Part shown: in pieces, positions 31,109-39,576 of the stretch | How positions within the stretch are numbered: position 1 is the stretch's first letter | How the letters are laid out: the number at the start of each line of letters is the position of its first letter | Virus record (IMG/VR): IMGVR_UViG_3300043570_000986 | Location: 1 to 64,000 of that record | Direction: 5' to 3' (one strand) | Length of the DNA: 64,000 nt | Source of the DNA: a virus | Notes under the pieces: generated by a model | What the model saw: only the letters and a program-made list of their open reading frames with translations | What the model was told of the DNA's origin: nothing | Database searches by the model: none | Position numbers and translations under genes: made by a program

Positions 31109-31507
31109 ATGAATGCCTCAGAATTAATATTTGGAATAAAAGACGTAGTAGCAATTATCATAGGATTAGGTTCTATAGTTAGTTTTGTTTATGTTATAAA
31201 ATCAAGTTCAGAAAAAGCTAACATTAAAATATCTGAAGTTAATGATGAATTAGATGAATTTAAAAAAGTTGTAACTGAGAAGTTTTTACATTCTAAAAAT
31301 ACAAAAAAAGCAACAGTAGAATATATCATGGATACAGTAGAAAAAAAAGAGAATTTAATTTACAGTAAAATAACTGAAATAAAAAGTGAACAAGAAGTAG
31401 CTCACAATAAGTTATGGAACAAGTTAGACACTGTAGAGAAGATGCAGCAAAACATTAGTAATAATTTAGCTGAACTAACAGGTTATTTAAAAGCTAAAAA
31501 TATTTAG
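31109..31507 (+). CDS. Membrane-anchored coiled-coil protein (holin-accessory type), 132 aa
   Basis: One N-terminal membrane helix (VAIIIGLGSIVSFVYVI, residues about 14-30) followed by a 100-residue coiled coil (NDELDEFKKVV...NKLDTVEKMQQNISNNLAEL). The single helix plus coiled coil recalls XhlA-type holin accessory proteins and small phage membrane proteins in lysis cassettes. It is followed by an apparent endolysin and a small membrane protein. Confidence 0.6.
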   Translation: MNASELIFGIKDVVAIIIGLGSIVSFVYVIKSSSEKANIKISEVNDELDEFKKVVTEKFLHSKNTKKATVEYIMDTVEKKENLIYSKITEIKSEQEVAHNKLWNKLDTVEKMQQNISNNLAELTGYLKAKNI

Positions 31508-31509
31508 TT

Positions 31510-32055
31510 ATGAAAAAATACAAAGTTGAAGAATTACAATTACAATTTAACAAGTTAGGTTATAAGTGGTTGCCATTTCAGATAGTTGGTATTAGATCAA
31601 AAACAGATAGTCCAAATAAGTTTGATGACTTAATAGGACTTATTGAAAAAAATAATATCACTTGGTTTACAGGTACAACTAATCCTGGAGTACATTGGTT
31701 AAAGAATTTACTAAATCCAAAAGGTGCAGCATTACTTAAACCTAATCAGTATTTAGATACTTGGAAATTAGATTTACATCAAGGTAAATACTTAGCTCTT
31801 TGTCAAAGAAAACCTGTAACTGTTTACAGAGATTCTAATAAGAATAATTTTGCTGAAGAAACAGCAATAGTTGATACAGGATTATTTGGTATTAATATAC
31901 ATAGAGCAAATCCATCTGTAATATCTAGTATAATAGATAAATATTCGGCGGGCTGTCAAGTATTAAATGATCCTACTGATTTTAACTTCTTAATAAAAAG
32001 ATGTAAAGAATCAGGATTAAAAGATTTTAGTTATGTTTTACTTAAAGAATTTTAA
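31510..32055 (+). CDS. Probable endolysin or peptidoglycan-acting enzyme, 181 aa
   Basis: Contains GINIHRANPS (His131) and SAGC149QV, spaced like the His...S-x-G-C pair of L,D-transpeptidase-like cysteine enzymes. N-terminal half includes FTGTTNPGVHWLKN and a 'LDLHQGKY' strand. The protein family with 'G.niHr....SaGCqv' is, as far as I recall, found in lysis loci of phages, but the exact reaction (hydrolase or transpeptidase-type fold) is not certain. Its place between membrane proteins supports a lysis function. Confidence 0.65.
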   Translation: MKKYKVEELQLQFNKLGYKWLPFQIVGIRSKTDSPNKFDDLIGLIEKNNITWFTGTTNPGVHWLKNLLNPKGAALLKPNQYLDTWKLDLHQGKYLALCQRKPVTVYRDSNKNNFAEETAIVDTGLFGINIHRANPSVISSIIDKYSAGCQVLNDPTDFNFLIKRCKESGLKDFSYVLLKEF

Positions 32056-32056
32056 T

Positions 32057-32245
32057 ATGACAAAGAAAAGAATAGCAGACTATGGAGCAACAGTACTAAG
32101 TTTAATAGTAGCAATAGCTTCTGCATGGATGACAATAGATTGGACAACTTTTGATATTAAAAAAGAATGGCCTAAATTAGTACTTTCTGCAGTTATTGCT
32201 GCAGGTGGTTATGTGTCAACTTTTAAATTAAAGAATAAAGCATAA
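32057..32245 (+). CDS. Probable holin, 62 aa
   Basis: Starting at 32057 (ATG 1 nt after the endolysin stop) gives MTKKRIADYGATVLSLIVAIASAWMTI... with two hydrophobic helices (about 8-25 and 38-56) separated by a charged turn (DIKKEWPKL). This is the size and topology of small class II holins. An ATG 24 nt upstream, inside the previous gene, is less likely. Function is inferred from topology and the neighbouring endolysin. Confidence 0.6.
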   Translation: MTKKRIADYGATVLSLIVAIASAWMTIDWTTFDIKKEWPKLVLSAVIAAGGYVSTFKLKNKA

Positions 32246-32251
32246 TTAAAT

Positions 32252-32836
32252 ATGTGGTCTAAAATAAAAGATAATTGGAATTTAATAGCTACAGTTTTAA
32301 TAATCTGTGTAATATTTTTATGGGGTAAAAGTTGTGGAACTAAAGAGTTTAAACCTGAAGAACCTACTGTTATTACTATAACTAATTACAGAGATACTAT
32401 ATTTCCTAAAGATACTATTTATGAAAGTAAGTGGTATCCTAGTAAACCTAAACATGATACAGTATGGGTACCTTTAGATTCAGTAGATTGTAATAAAGTA
32501 TTAGTATATAATGATACTATTAAAAAAGTTGAATATGAAGCATATACTCAAACTACTATTCAAGGTGTGTTAAGAGATATAAAGTTAGGTATTAAACTTA
32601 AAGTTCCTTTAATGATTAAAGATTGTACAGTAGTTAAAAAAGATAGTTTGATCTATAGACCATATAAATATGAAATACATGGTGGATTAATTGTAGGACT
32701 TACAATGTTAGCACCTACAATTGATTTAAGTATAGACAGATGTACTTATAGTATTGGATATAATCCATTTAATAGACAACCTATAATTGGATTTAAATAT
32801 AGAATGTTTGGTTGGACACCTAAAAAGAAAAAATAA
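32252..32836 (+). CDS. Membrane-anchored envelope protein in the lysis cassette, 194 aa
   Basis: N-terminal membrane helix (NLIATVLIICVIFLWG, about 9-24), Cys in KSCGT, then a long periplasm-type region with repeated short motifs (YRDTIFPKDTIYESKW, KHDTVWVPLD) and a beta-type C-terminus. Similar proteins with 'D(T/S)V.VP.D' stretches sit in lysis loci of Bacteroidota phages and may span the periplasm (spanin-like). Evidence is topology and position. Confidence 0.55.
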   Translation: MWSKIKDNWNLIATVLIICVIFLWGKSCGTKEFKPEEPTVITITNYRDTIFPKDTIYESKWYPSKPKHDTVWVPLDSVDCNKVLVYNDTIKKVEYEAYTQTTIQGVLRDIKLGIKLKVPLMIKDCTVVKKDSLIYRPYKYEIHGGLIVGLTMLAPTIDLSIDRCTYSIGYNPFNRQPIIGFKYRMFGWTPKKKK

Positions 32837-32838
32837 TT

Positions 32839-33519
32839 ATGTTAAGTTTACGGAAAATTGTTGCAGATATTAGAAATATTGCTGATTCAGGTGAGAATAA
32901 CTACTCATTTAGAATTAGTGATGAACAATTTGCTTTTTGGATAAGTGAAATAAGATCAATGCTTATTTCTCAAGCTGTTAGTAAACGTCAAGATATTTCA
33001 GATATTTGGGTACAGTCAATACCTTGTCTAGAATTAGAATTAGTTGATAATTCTGATTGTTGTATTATTACAACAGATTGTTATATTCTTAGAACTAAAG
33101 TAAGATTACCATCTACTATTGAAACTAGTAGTGATAATTTTATATTAAGAGTTACTACTCCAACAGGAGATATTATATCTAAATCAAATCCTTTTGAAGT
33201 TAAATATAATAAGTATAATAAATATACTTCTAAAAAAGCTAATTGGTATCTTCAAGATGGATATTTATATATTACTTCAGAATTACTTTTGGAATATGTA
33301 AATATATTTGCTATCTTTGAAAATCCGGAAGAACTAGTTGAATATTCTACTTGTGGAGGTTCAGCATGTTTTAACTGGGATAGTAATTATCCATGTTCAT
33401 TGAAGATGGCTAATGATATAACAAATATTATTATGCAAACTAAAGTAATGCCTTTCTTACAAATGCCACATGATACTAGTAATGATGCATTATCTCAAAA
33501 TCAATTAGGTAAAAAATGA
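32839..33519 (+). CDS. Ring/tail-adaptor protein, 226 aa
   Basis: Begins LSLRKIVADIRNIADSG...FRISDEQFAFWISEIRSMLISQAVSKRQDI, the helical pattern of tail-adaptor proteins that recurs in podovirus-like connectors. The C-terminal half is beta-rich with CGGSACFNWDSNYPC. In crAss-like phages such proteins form one of several rings below the portal. The three genes 32839-34705 overlap by 4 nt each and surely act together. Confidence 0.65.
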   Translation: MLSLRKIVADIRNIADSGENNYSFRISDEQFAFWISEIRSMLISQAVSKRQDISDIWVQSIPCLELELVDNSDCCIITTDCYILRTKVRLPSTIETSSDNFILRVTTPTGDIISKSNPFEVKYNKYNKYTSKKANWYLQDGYLYITSELLLEYVNIFAIFENPEELVEYSTCGGSACFNWDSNYPCSLKMANDITNIIMQTKVMPFLQMPHDTSNDALSQNQLGKK

Positions 33520-34007
33520 TAGAATTTAAAGCAACTAAAAGAACTAAAGGAAAATTTACTAAAGATTTATCAACTAAAGATTTTTACAAAGATTATTGTA
33601 GAGCATCTTTTAACAACAAAAGAATACCTGTTGACTATGCTGTATATTATAAAGTTGTAAGAGCATTTAATAAATCTTTACAAAGTAAAATAGTTAGTGA
33701 AGCTGGATCTTTTAAGATGCCATATAATTTAGGTTATCTAGGAATTATTAAATATGATGTCAACTTTGACATAGATAAAATAAAAAACTGGAAAGTTAAT
33801 TATGGTGAATCTAAAAAACAAGGTATGTTAATTTACTATGATCAACCATTTAGATATAAATGGAAATGGGATAAAACTAAATTAAAACTTACAGGTAAAA
33901 AATATTATAAATTTTCTCCATGTAGAGAAGCATCTAGAGCTATCCCTGAACATATTAGGAATACTCCAGGTTTTGATTATTATGAAACTTTAACTAGAAA
34001 ACAATGA
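33516..34007 (+). CDS. IHF/HU-like protein, 163 aa (tentative)
   Basis: Residues about 45-80 (YKVVRAFNKSLQSKIVSEAGSFKMPYNLGYLGIIKY) follow the IHF/HU order of helix, strand 'v.l..G.G.f'. Basic throughout, with aromatic residues at the end. IHF-like subunits are conserved in the structural block of crAss-like phages and may bend packaged or ejected DNA, which is known from family surveys. The fold is inferred by eye only. Confidence 0.55.
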   Translation: MIEFKATKRTKGKFTKDLSTKDFYKDYCRASFNNKRIPVDYAVYYKVVRAFNKSLQSKIVSEAGSFKMPYNLGYLGIIKYDVNFDIDKIKNWKVNYGESKKQGMLIYYDQPFRYKWKWDKTKLKLTGKKYYKFSPCREASRAIPEHIRNTPGFDYYETLTRKQ

Positions 34008-34705
34008 TAGTAAATTTTAAATCATCTAAAGCATTAATTGCTGGGTTATATAGAGATCTTGGAAACAATACTGAGATTAATGAAAGTGATATAATTGAAT
34101 GGTTGGCGGAAGCTCTATCTATGATAGGTTCTTATGCTCAAAATAAAGAAGTATCTACAGTTCTTACTGTTGCAAATCATACTGTAACATTACCTTGTGA
34201 TTTTATATATCCTAAAGATATTACCCATAATGGTAAAGCATTATCTTGGTCAACTAAATCTGCAGCTAATAATTATAAGTGTGATACTTGTAACGCAATA
34301 CCAACATGCTGTACAGATTATAATTTTTATATCTCTGATGGATGTTTAAACACATCATTAGAGTCTGGAGATTTGTGTATAGTATATCAAGCAATACCTG
34401 TAGATGAAGATGGTTTTCCATTAGTTCCAGATAATGTATATTTTGATAAAGCTTTAAAAGCTTATGTAACTTACATGTTAGATAAAATACAATTTAGAAG
34501 AGGATTAGTTCCTGAAGTTGTCTTTAGAATGTCAGAAAAAGATTGGTATTTTTATGTTAACTCTGCTAGAGGTTCAGCATATATGCCTGATGCTGCTCAA
34601 ATGGATAGATTACAAAAAGTTTGGGTAAGATTAATTCCTAAACCACATGAGTTTTCTAATAACTTTAGAAATCTTGAAAATCATGAAAGAAGAAATTTAA
34701 GATAA
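34004..34705 (+). CDS. Ring/tail-adaptor protein (P22 gp4-like role), 233 aa
   Basis: Begins KSSKALIAGLYRDLGNNTEINESDIIEWLAEALSMIGS, the typical helical start of a connector protein, then a beta-sheet part (TVANHTVTLPCDFIYPKDIT, YQAIPVDEDGFPLVPDN) and a helix YVTYMLDKIQF. C-terminal basic tail. It would bridge portal and the large muzzle protein encoded next, as in P22 gp4 or T7 gp11. Which crAss ring it is remains open. Confidence 0.68.
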   Translation: MIVNFKSSKALIAGLYRDLGNNTEINESDIIEWLAEALSMIGSYAQNKEVSTVLTVANHTVTLPCDFIYPKDITHNGKALSWSTKSAANNYKCDTCNAIPTCCTDYNFYISDGCLNTSLESGDLCIVYQAIPVDEDGFPLVPDNVYFDKALKAYVTYMLDKIQFRRGLVPEVVFRMSEKDWYFYVNSARGSAYMPDAAQMDRLQKVWVRLIPKPHEFSNNFRNLENHERRNLR

Positions 34706-34706
34706 T

Positions 34707-37700
34707 ATGGAAAGTATAAATTCATTTTCGTCAGGGATGAACTCTGATCAGTCTAAAACTATTTTAAATAAGGAAACTTATTTACAAGCATTGAATTTTC
34801 GTGGATTAAGTGAGCTAGGATCTTCTAATGGTTCATTAGTTAATATTAAAGGTAATGAATGTAAACTTACATTCCCTGATTTACAACCTGTTTTTAAAAT
34901 AGAAGTAATTCAAGCAGAATCTGATACGGCTAACCCTACAGATATTACTATTAATGGTGTTACAGATAGTATAGATATTTTAAATACTACTACAGGATTT
35001 GATTTATTTACATTCATAACTAGCAAATTTTCAAACTGTTATCAATATACAGGTACTACAGTAGCTACTAAAACATTTGCTGTAGCTTATGAAGATAATT
35101 ACATTGTAATTTATAATCAACCAGTATATCAAAATTGTACAACAGTAGCTTCTATTGCTCCAACAATAGTATTAACACCAGATGAAGATGATGGTACTAG
35201 AGCATTATTATATTTTATTAATCAAAATGCAGCTAATAGTTTAACTCAAAATACAGCTAAGCCATATGTGGCAGGTTGTCCAAGTTCTTTAGTTAAACCT
35301 ATTGGTTCTACATTTATATTAAATGATATTTATATATTAACAGCTACTGATAATCCAACTTATGGACCAGCAGGTGCTCCAAATGAAATACCATCTAATG
35401 ATGAATTACAATTTGGTGGAGCTATATGGAAATTAAATATTGATGATATATCTAAACAACATACATTAACTTTAGTATATTCTAATAACTTAGATTTTAC
35501 TAAATATCATCCAATTCCACCATCTGCTATTACAGGTAGATATGAGAGTATTGATATTAAACGTATATACTGGTCTGACAACTATAATAAGATTAGAACT
35601 ATAAATACAGAAGCTCCTCAATTAATGGCTTTAAATCCAACAATATTGAGTATAATGCCTCTTGTAGAATACACTCAAGGAATATTAAATTCTATAGGAA
35701 TAGGTTCTTTACCTGCTGGATGCTATCAGTTAGCTTATAGATTATCTAAAGTACTAGGTTCTGTAACTAATTTTTCTGAATTAAGTAATCCAGTATACCT
35801 TACAACTAGTCCTGAATCTAATGCTTTTCATTTATATGAAGGTGGACTTGGTGCTACAGGTAAAAACATTACTTGGAAATTAGATAATTTAGATTTAAAT
35901 TTTGATCAAATTGAATCTATTATAATATATAGAAGTTCAGATTCTTCAATACCTACAATAACATCTTTAGGTGTTCAAACAATATCTAGTACAATGAATA
36001 TTGTTTACAGTGATCCTAATGCTACAACTAATAGTGAAATTACACTAGATGAATTTTTATTATTTAATGGTACATTTACACATGCTAAAACTTGTGATAC
36101 AAAAGATAATAGATTGTTTTGGGGTAATGTTAGAGCTCCAAGAAAAGATTTAGAGCTTTATGATGCTAGAGCTTTTAGAGCTAATGATGCAGGTGAAATA
36201 AGATTAGTTAATAATGCAGATGGTGGAGCACCATATACTTTTTCTCAAGCTAAAGCATTAGCACAAACTGAAGATACTATTAACGAATATTATAATTCTA
36301 ATACCGGAGATTATTCAACAAATGCTTGTTATTTAAAACCAACTGATTTAACAAAATTAGGAGGAGAAGGTGCAAATATTTCATATGAATTTGGTACATA
36401 TATATTATCAACAGATGATCAAGCAGGTCCACAAGGAGAAGATAATTGGGATTTATATATTAATCATGTAGGTTCTCCATATAGAGGTTCTATTACAGAA
36501 TCATCTCCTATTACTAATAGTAATTTAGTTTATAGTTATCCTCAAAATGGAAAATTTGCCGCTTTAAAACAACCTGAAAGAACTTCAATCTTAAAAGGAT
36601 TTCAACATGAAGAAATTTATAGATTTGGTATTCAGTTTTTTGATAAAGAAGGTAATCCTTATTTTACTAAATGGATAGGTGATATTAAAATGCCTAGTTA
36701 TGGGGATAAAAATGATAATCCAGGTGGTTCAGTAAATGATTTTAGATTATCATATCAAGGAGCGTTTAATGATATTATATCACAAGCATTGTATATTAAA
36801 TTTACAGTTGATATTTCTTTCATTCAAGATTTAATAGGAGGTTATCAAATAGTTAGAGTTAAAAGAGAAGGTACTAATAAAACTATTTGGGGAGTAGGAT
36901 TAATTAACCCTATGATTTCTTATGATGGAACTGACGGAGGAGGCACTGCTTCTTTACCTGCAGGATTTGAAAGTGAGTTTACTAACTTTACAATGCCTCC
37001 TGTATTTGGACCTGTTCCTTTTCCTAGAAGATATTATAAACCATATCCTTCACAAGATTCTGTTGAAACATTAAATATTTCTTATGATAATTCTTCTAAT
37101 CCTAATTTTGCAAGATTTAAAACATTTGATTGTTGGGATTTTGATTTAGGTAATAGACCATCATTTGCAAATACTGATAAATTATTTATTAGAAGTAGAT
37201 TAGAGTCTGTAAATTACAGAAATTCAGCAGGTGGTTATAGACAATGGTTTGATAAAGATTATGGGACAACAGCAGGACAAGAAGTTCCAACAGATGCAGC
37301 AAGTATAGATAATGGTACAACTCCACCTTTTTTTTCATCTTTAGGTTCAAATAATGATAATTCACATCAACCATTTTTTATATTTAAATTAGTTGATAAT
37401 TTTTTACATACTGATTATACTCAATTTGTAACAAGTGGTACAAATAAATTTAATTATAATTTAGTACATGCTGAATATATTCCAGGTAATGATTCTATTA
37501 CATGGTCAGGTTATTCAATTAATAATAAAGGATTAGATAATCCAATTGCTCCAGCTACTACAACAGGCAGCCCAGCAGGAGGTAAACAAACTTTATTTTT
37601 AGTAGTATCAAATAATCTTCCCAATACTAAAGCTTCTTTATTTACAAGTGACAATGATGCTGCATTTAATTATAACTGTACAGATACTTCAAATCCATTT

Positions 37701-39446
37701 TATAAATTATTAGCATTATATTATAAACCAAATTCATCATTATATGGTGGAGCAACTTATGTAGCTAGAACTAATAATGAATATATTCCTTGTGGAGAAT
37801 ATGTACCAACAATGCAAAATGGTTCATTTACAATACCTTCGGGTATTAAAACATTAATGACTTTTGGTGGTGATGTTTTTACTGTAACTTATGATTTTCA
37901 AAAAACATTTAAACCTTTATCAGGTGGTGCTACATATTTTAGATTTGATTACAATAGTTCAGGTACAGTTTTAAATTTGTTATCTGCTGAAGCAAGATTT
38001 AGTACATCTTTTTTTGTGCCTTGTACAAGTATATCAAATCAAGAATTAAGATTGGGAAATCATCCTAATAAAAGTATTACTGCAGAAGCAGGTTATGAAG
38101 AAGATGATTATTCATATAATACATATAATAATGCTGAAAATGATGTTAAAACATATTTTCCCAAACCATTAAACTTTCAAACATCTGAAGAATGGATTAA
38201 TAGAATATATTGGTCAGAAGTTAAGTTTAATAATGAAATACAAGATTCATGGTCAGTATATCTTACAGATAGTTTTTATGATGTAGAAGGTAACTATGGT
38301 GGTATTAATGCATTAGTATCTCTTAAAGAAAATATGTATTACTTACAAGAACGTGGTGTTGGTTCACTAATGATTAATCCTGTATCATTAATTAATGATC
38401 AAATGGGACAACCTATTAAATTAGGTGGTAGTGCTTCTAATAGTCCTGTAATACAAAAACATTATTATAAATCTATTGATACTGGTACTTTTCATCAGTG
38501 GTCAGTATATAGATCTCAATCTACAATAACATTTGTTGATGCTAGACATAAAAAGATTTATTTATTTAATGGTGAATCTGTAAGTCCTATTTCTGATATT
38601 AAAGGACAAAGAAATTTTGTTATTAAAAGATTACATAATGAATTATTAAAATTTGATAACCCTGTAATTAATAAAGGTGTATTAACTACTTATGATTATT
38701 ATCATAATGAATTTTTATATACTTTTAACAATGACTTAGAAGGAGATACTATTAATAATGAAAATCTTACATTAGCTTATTCTGAAGTATTAAATGCATT
38801 TACAGGAATGTATTCATTTACACCTAACTTATACATCAATAGTAATAAGTATTTAATTAGTACAAAAAATTCTAATGTAGGTCCATATTATCCTAGTAAC
38901 AAATTATGGTTTCATAATTATGGTGCTTATGGATCATTCTATAATACAGTATATCCTAGTACATTAAAATTATTAATTAATGATAATCCTTTATATACTA
39001 AAGTATTTGATAACATGACTATTGAATCAGAAGCTATAGATGATAATGTTGAATGGAATGATGATTTAAATATCTATCCAGGTTCACCAACTAATCCTTC
39101 ATATCCAGATGATGTAAATATTAAAGACTCTACTTTTCAAGAAGTTAGATGTTACAATCAATATCAAAATACTGATTGGACTACATTAACTATTGCTCCA
39201 CCTAATAATAACATTAGAAAAGTTGAACAAGGATTTAACTTACAATTACCTAGAAATAAGTTTGATTATGATACTTATAATCCATCTACTTATTCAATCT
39301 TTGATCCTAGTAAATTAACTAAAACTACCTTTGGAGAAAGGCTTAGAGATAAGTGGTTAATTGCAGACTTTAAATATGACAATCTATTAGGTCTAAGATT
39401 TATAATTCACAATATTAAAACACTACTTAGAATATCTGATAGATAA
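34707..39446 (+). CDS. Large tail-tube/muzzle protein, 1579 aa
   Basis: Opens ESINSFSSGMNSDQSKTILNKETYLQALNFR, the hallmark of the tail 'stabilisation' protein family of crAss-like and P22/T7-type phages (SsGm..D.s...l....Y..a.N.R). The long middle is beta-propeller-like (repeated Y..DNY, RIYWSD, NRLFWG). The matching C-terminal region (YWSEVKFNNEIQDSWS) is followed by NMYYLQERGVGSL. In the crAss-like virion this protein forms the tail muzzle. It is followed by a terminator. Frameshift-free over 4.7 kb. Confidence 0.82.
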   Translation: MESINSFSSGMNSDQSKTILNKETYLQALNFRGLSELGSSNGSLVNIKGNECKLTFPDLQPVFKIEVIQAESDTANPTDITINGVTDSIDILNTTTGFDLFTFITSKFSNCYQYTGTTVATKTFAVAYEDNYIVIYNQPVYQNCTTVASIAPTIVLTPDEDDGTRALLYFINQNAANSLTQNTAKPYVAGCPSSLVKPIGSTFILNDIYILTATDNPTYGPAGAPNEIPSNDELQFGGAIWKLNIDDISKQHTLTLVYSNNLDFTKYHPIPPSAITGRYESIDIKRIYWSDNYNKIRTINTEAPQLMALNPTILSIMPLVEYTQGILNSIGIGSLPAGCYQLAYRLSKVLGSVTNFSELSNPVYLTTSPESNAFHLYEGGLGATGKNITWKLDNLDLNFDQIESIIIYRSSDSSIPTITSLGVQTISSTMNIVYSDPNATTNSEITLDEFLLFNGTFTHAKTCDTKDNRLFWGNVRAPRKDLELYDARAFRANDAGEIRLVNNADGGAPYTFSQAKALAQTEDTINEYYNSNTGDYSTNACYLKPTDLTKLGGEGANISYEFGTYILSTDDQAGPQGEDNWDLYINHVGSPYRGSITESSPITNSNLVYSYPQNGKFAALKQPERTSILKGFQHEEIYRFGIQFFDKEGNPYFTKWIGDIKMPSYGDKNDNPGGSVNDFRLSYQGAFNDIISQALYIKFTVDISFIQDLIGGYQIVRVKREGTNKTIWGVGLINPMISYDGTDGGGTASLPAGFESEFTNFTMPPVFGPVPFPRRYYKPYPSQDSVETLNISYDNSSNPNFARFKTFDCWDFDLGNRPSFANTDKLFIRSRLESVNYRNSAGGYRQWFDKDYGTTAGQEVPTDAASIDNGTTPPFFSSLGSNNDNSHQPFFIFKLVDNFLHTDYTQFVTSGTNKFNYNLVHAEYIPGNDSITWSGYSINNKGLDNPIAPATTTGSPAGGKQTLFLVVSNNLPNTKASLFTSDNDAAFNYNCTDTSNPFYKLLALYYKPNSSLYGGATYVARTNNEYIPCGEYVPTMQNGSFTIPSGIKTLMTFGGDVFTVTYDFQKTFKPLSGGATYFRFDYNSSGTVLNLLSAEARFSTSFFVPCTSISNQELRLGNHPNKSITAEAGYEEDDYSYNTYNNAENDVKTYFPKPLNFQTSEEWINRIYWSEVKFNNEIQDSWSVYLTDSFYDVEGNYGGINALVSLKENMYYLQERGVGSLMINPVSLINDQMGQPIKLGGSASNSPVIQKHYYKSIDTGTFHQWSVYRSQSTITFVDARHKKIYLFNGESVSPISDIKGQRNFVIKRLHNELLKFDNPVINKGVLTTYDYYHNEFLYTFNNDLEGDTINNENLTLAYSEVLNAFTGMYSFTPNLYINSNKYLISTKNSNVGPYYPSNKLWFHNYGAYGSFYNTVYPSTLKLLINDNPLYTKVFDNMTIESEAIDDNVEWNDDLNIYPGSPTNPSYPDDVNIKDSTFQEVRCYNQYQNTDWTTLTIAPPNNNIRKVEQGFNLQLPRNKFDYDTYNPSTYSIFDPSKLTKTTFGERLRDKWLIADFKYDNLLGLRFIIHNIKTLLRISDR

Positions 39447-39475
39447 CTAAAATAATTATACTTAACACATATAAC

Positions 39476-39514
39476 AGCCCTGGTTATTACTTAACTGTAA
39501 ATACTAGGGTTTTT
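39476..39514 (+). terminator. Terminator after the muzzle gene
   Basis: CCCTGGT (39478-39484) pairs with ACTAGGG (39503-39509), one G-T pair included, followed by TTTTT (39510-39514). The T-run merges directly with the -33 element of the next promoter. Confidence 0.6.
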
Positions 39515-39515
39515 A

Positions 39516-39547
39516 TTTGCATATTACAAAAAAATAAACTATATTAT
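39516..39547 (+). promoter_or_regulatory. Bacteroidota-type promoter for the cargo genes
   Basis: TTTG (39516-39519), 20 nt, then TATATTAT (39540-39547), a weaker match to TAnnTTTG. The spacing is the same as for the promoters at 7410, 8535 and 18484. It sits directly behind a terminator and 29 nt before the ATG at 39577. Confidence 0.5.
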
Positions 39548-39576
39548 ATAGTACACATATAACCAAATTTGTTATC

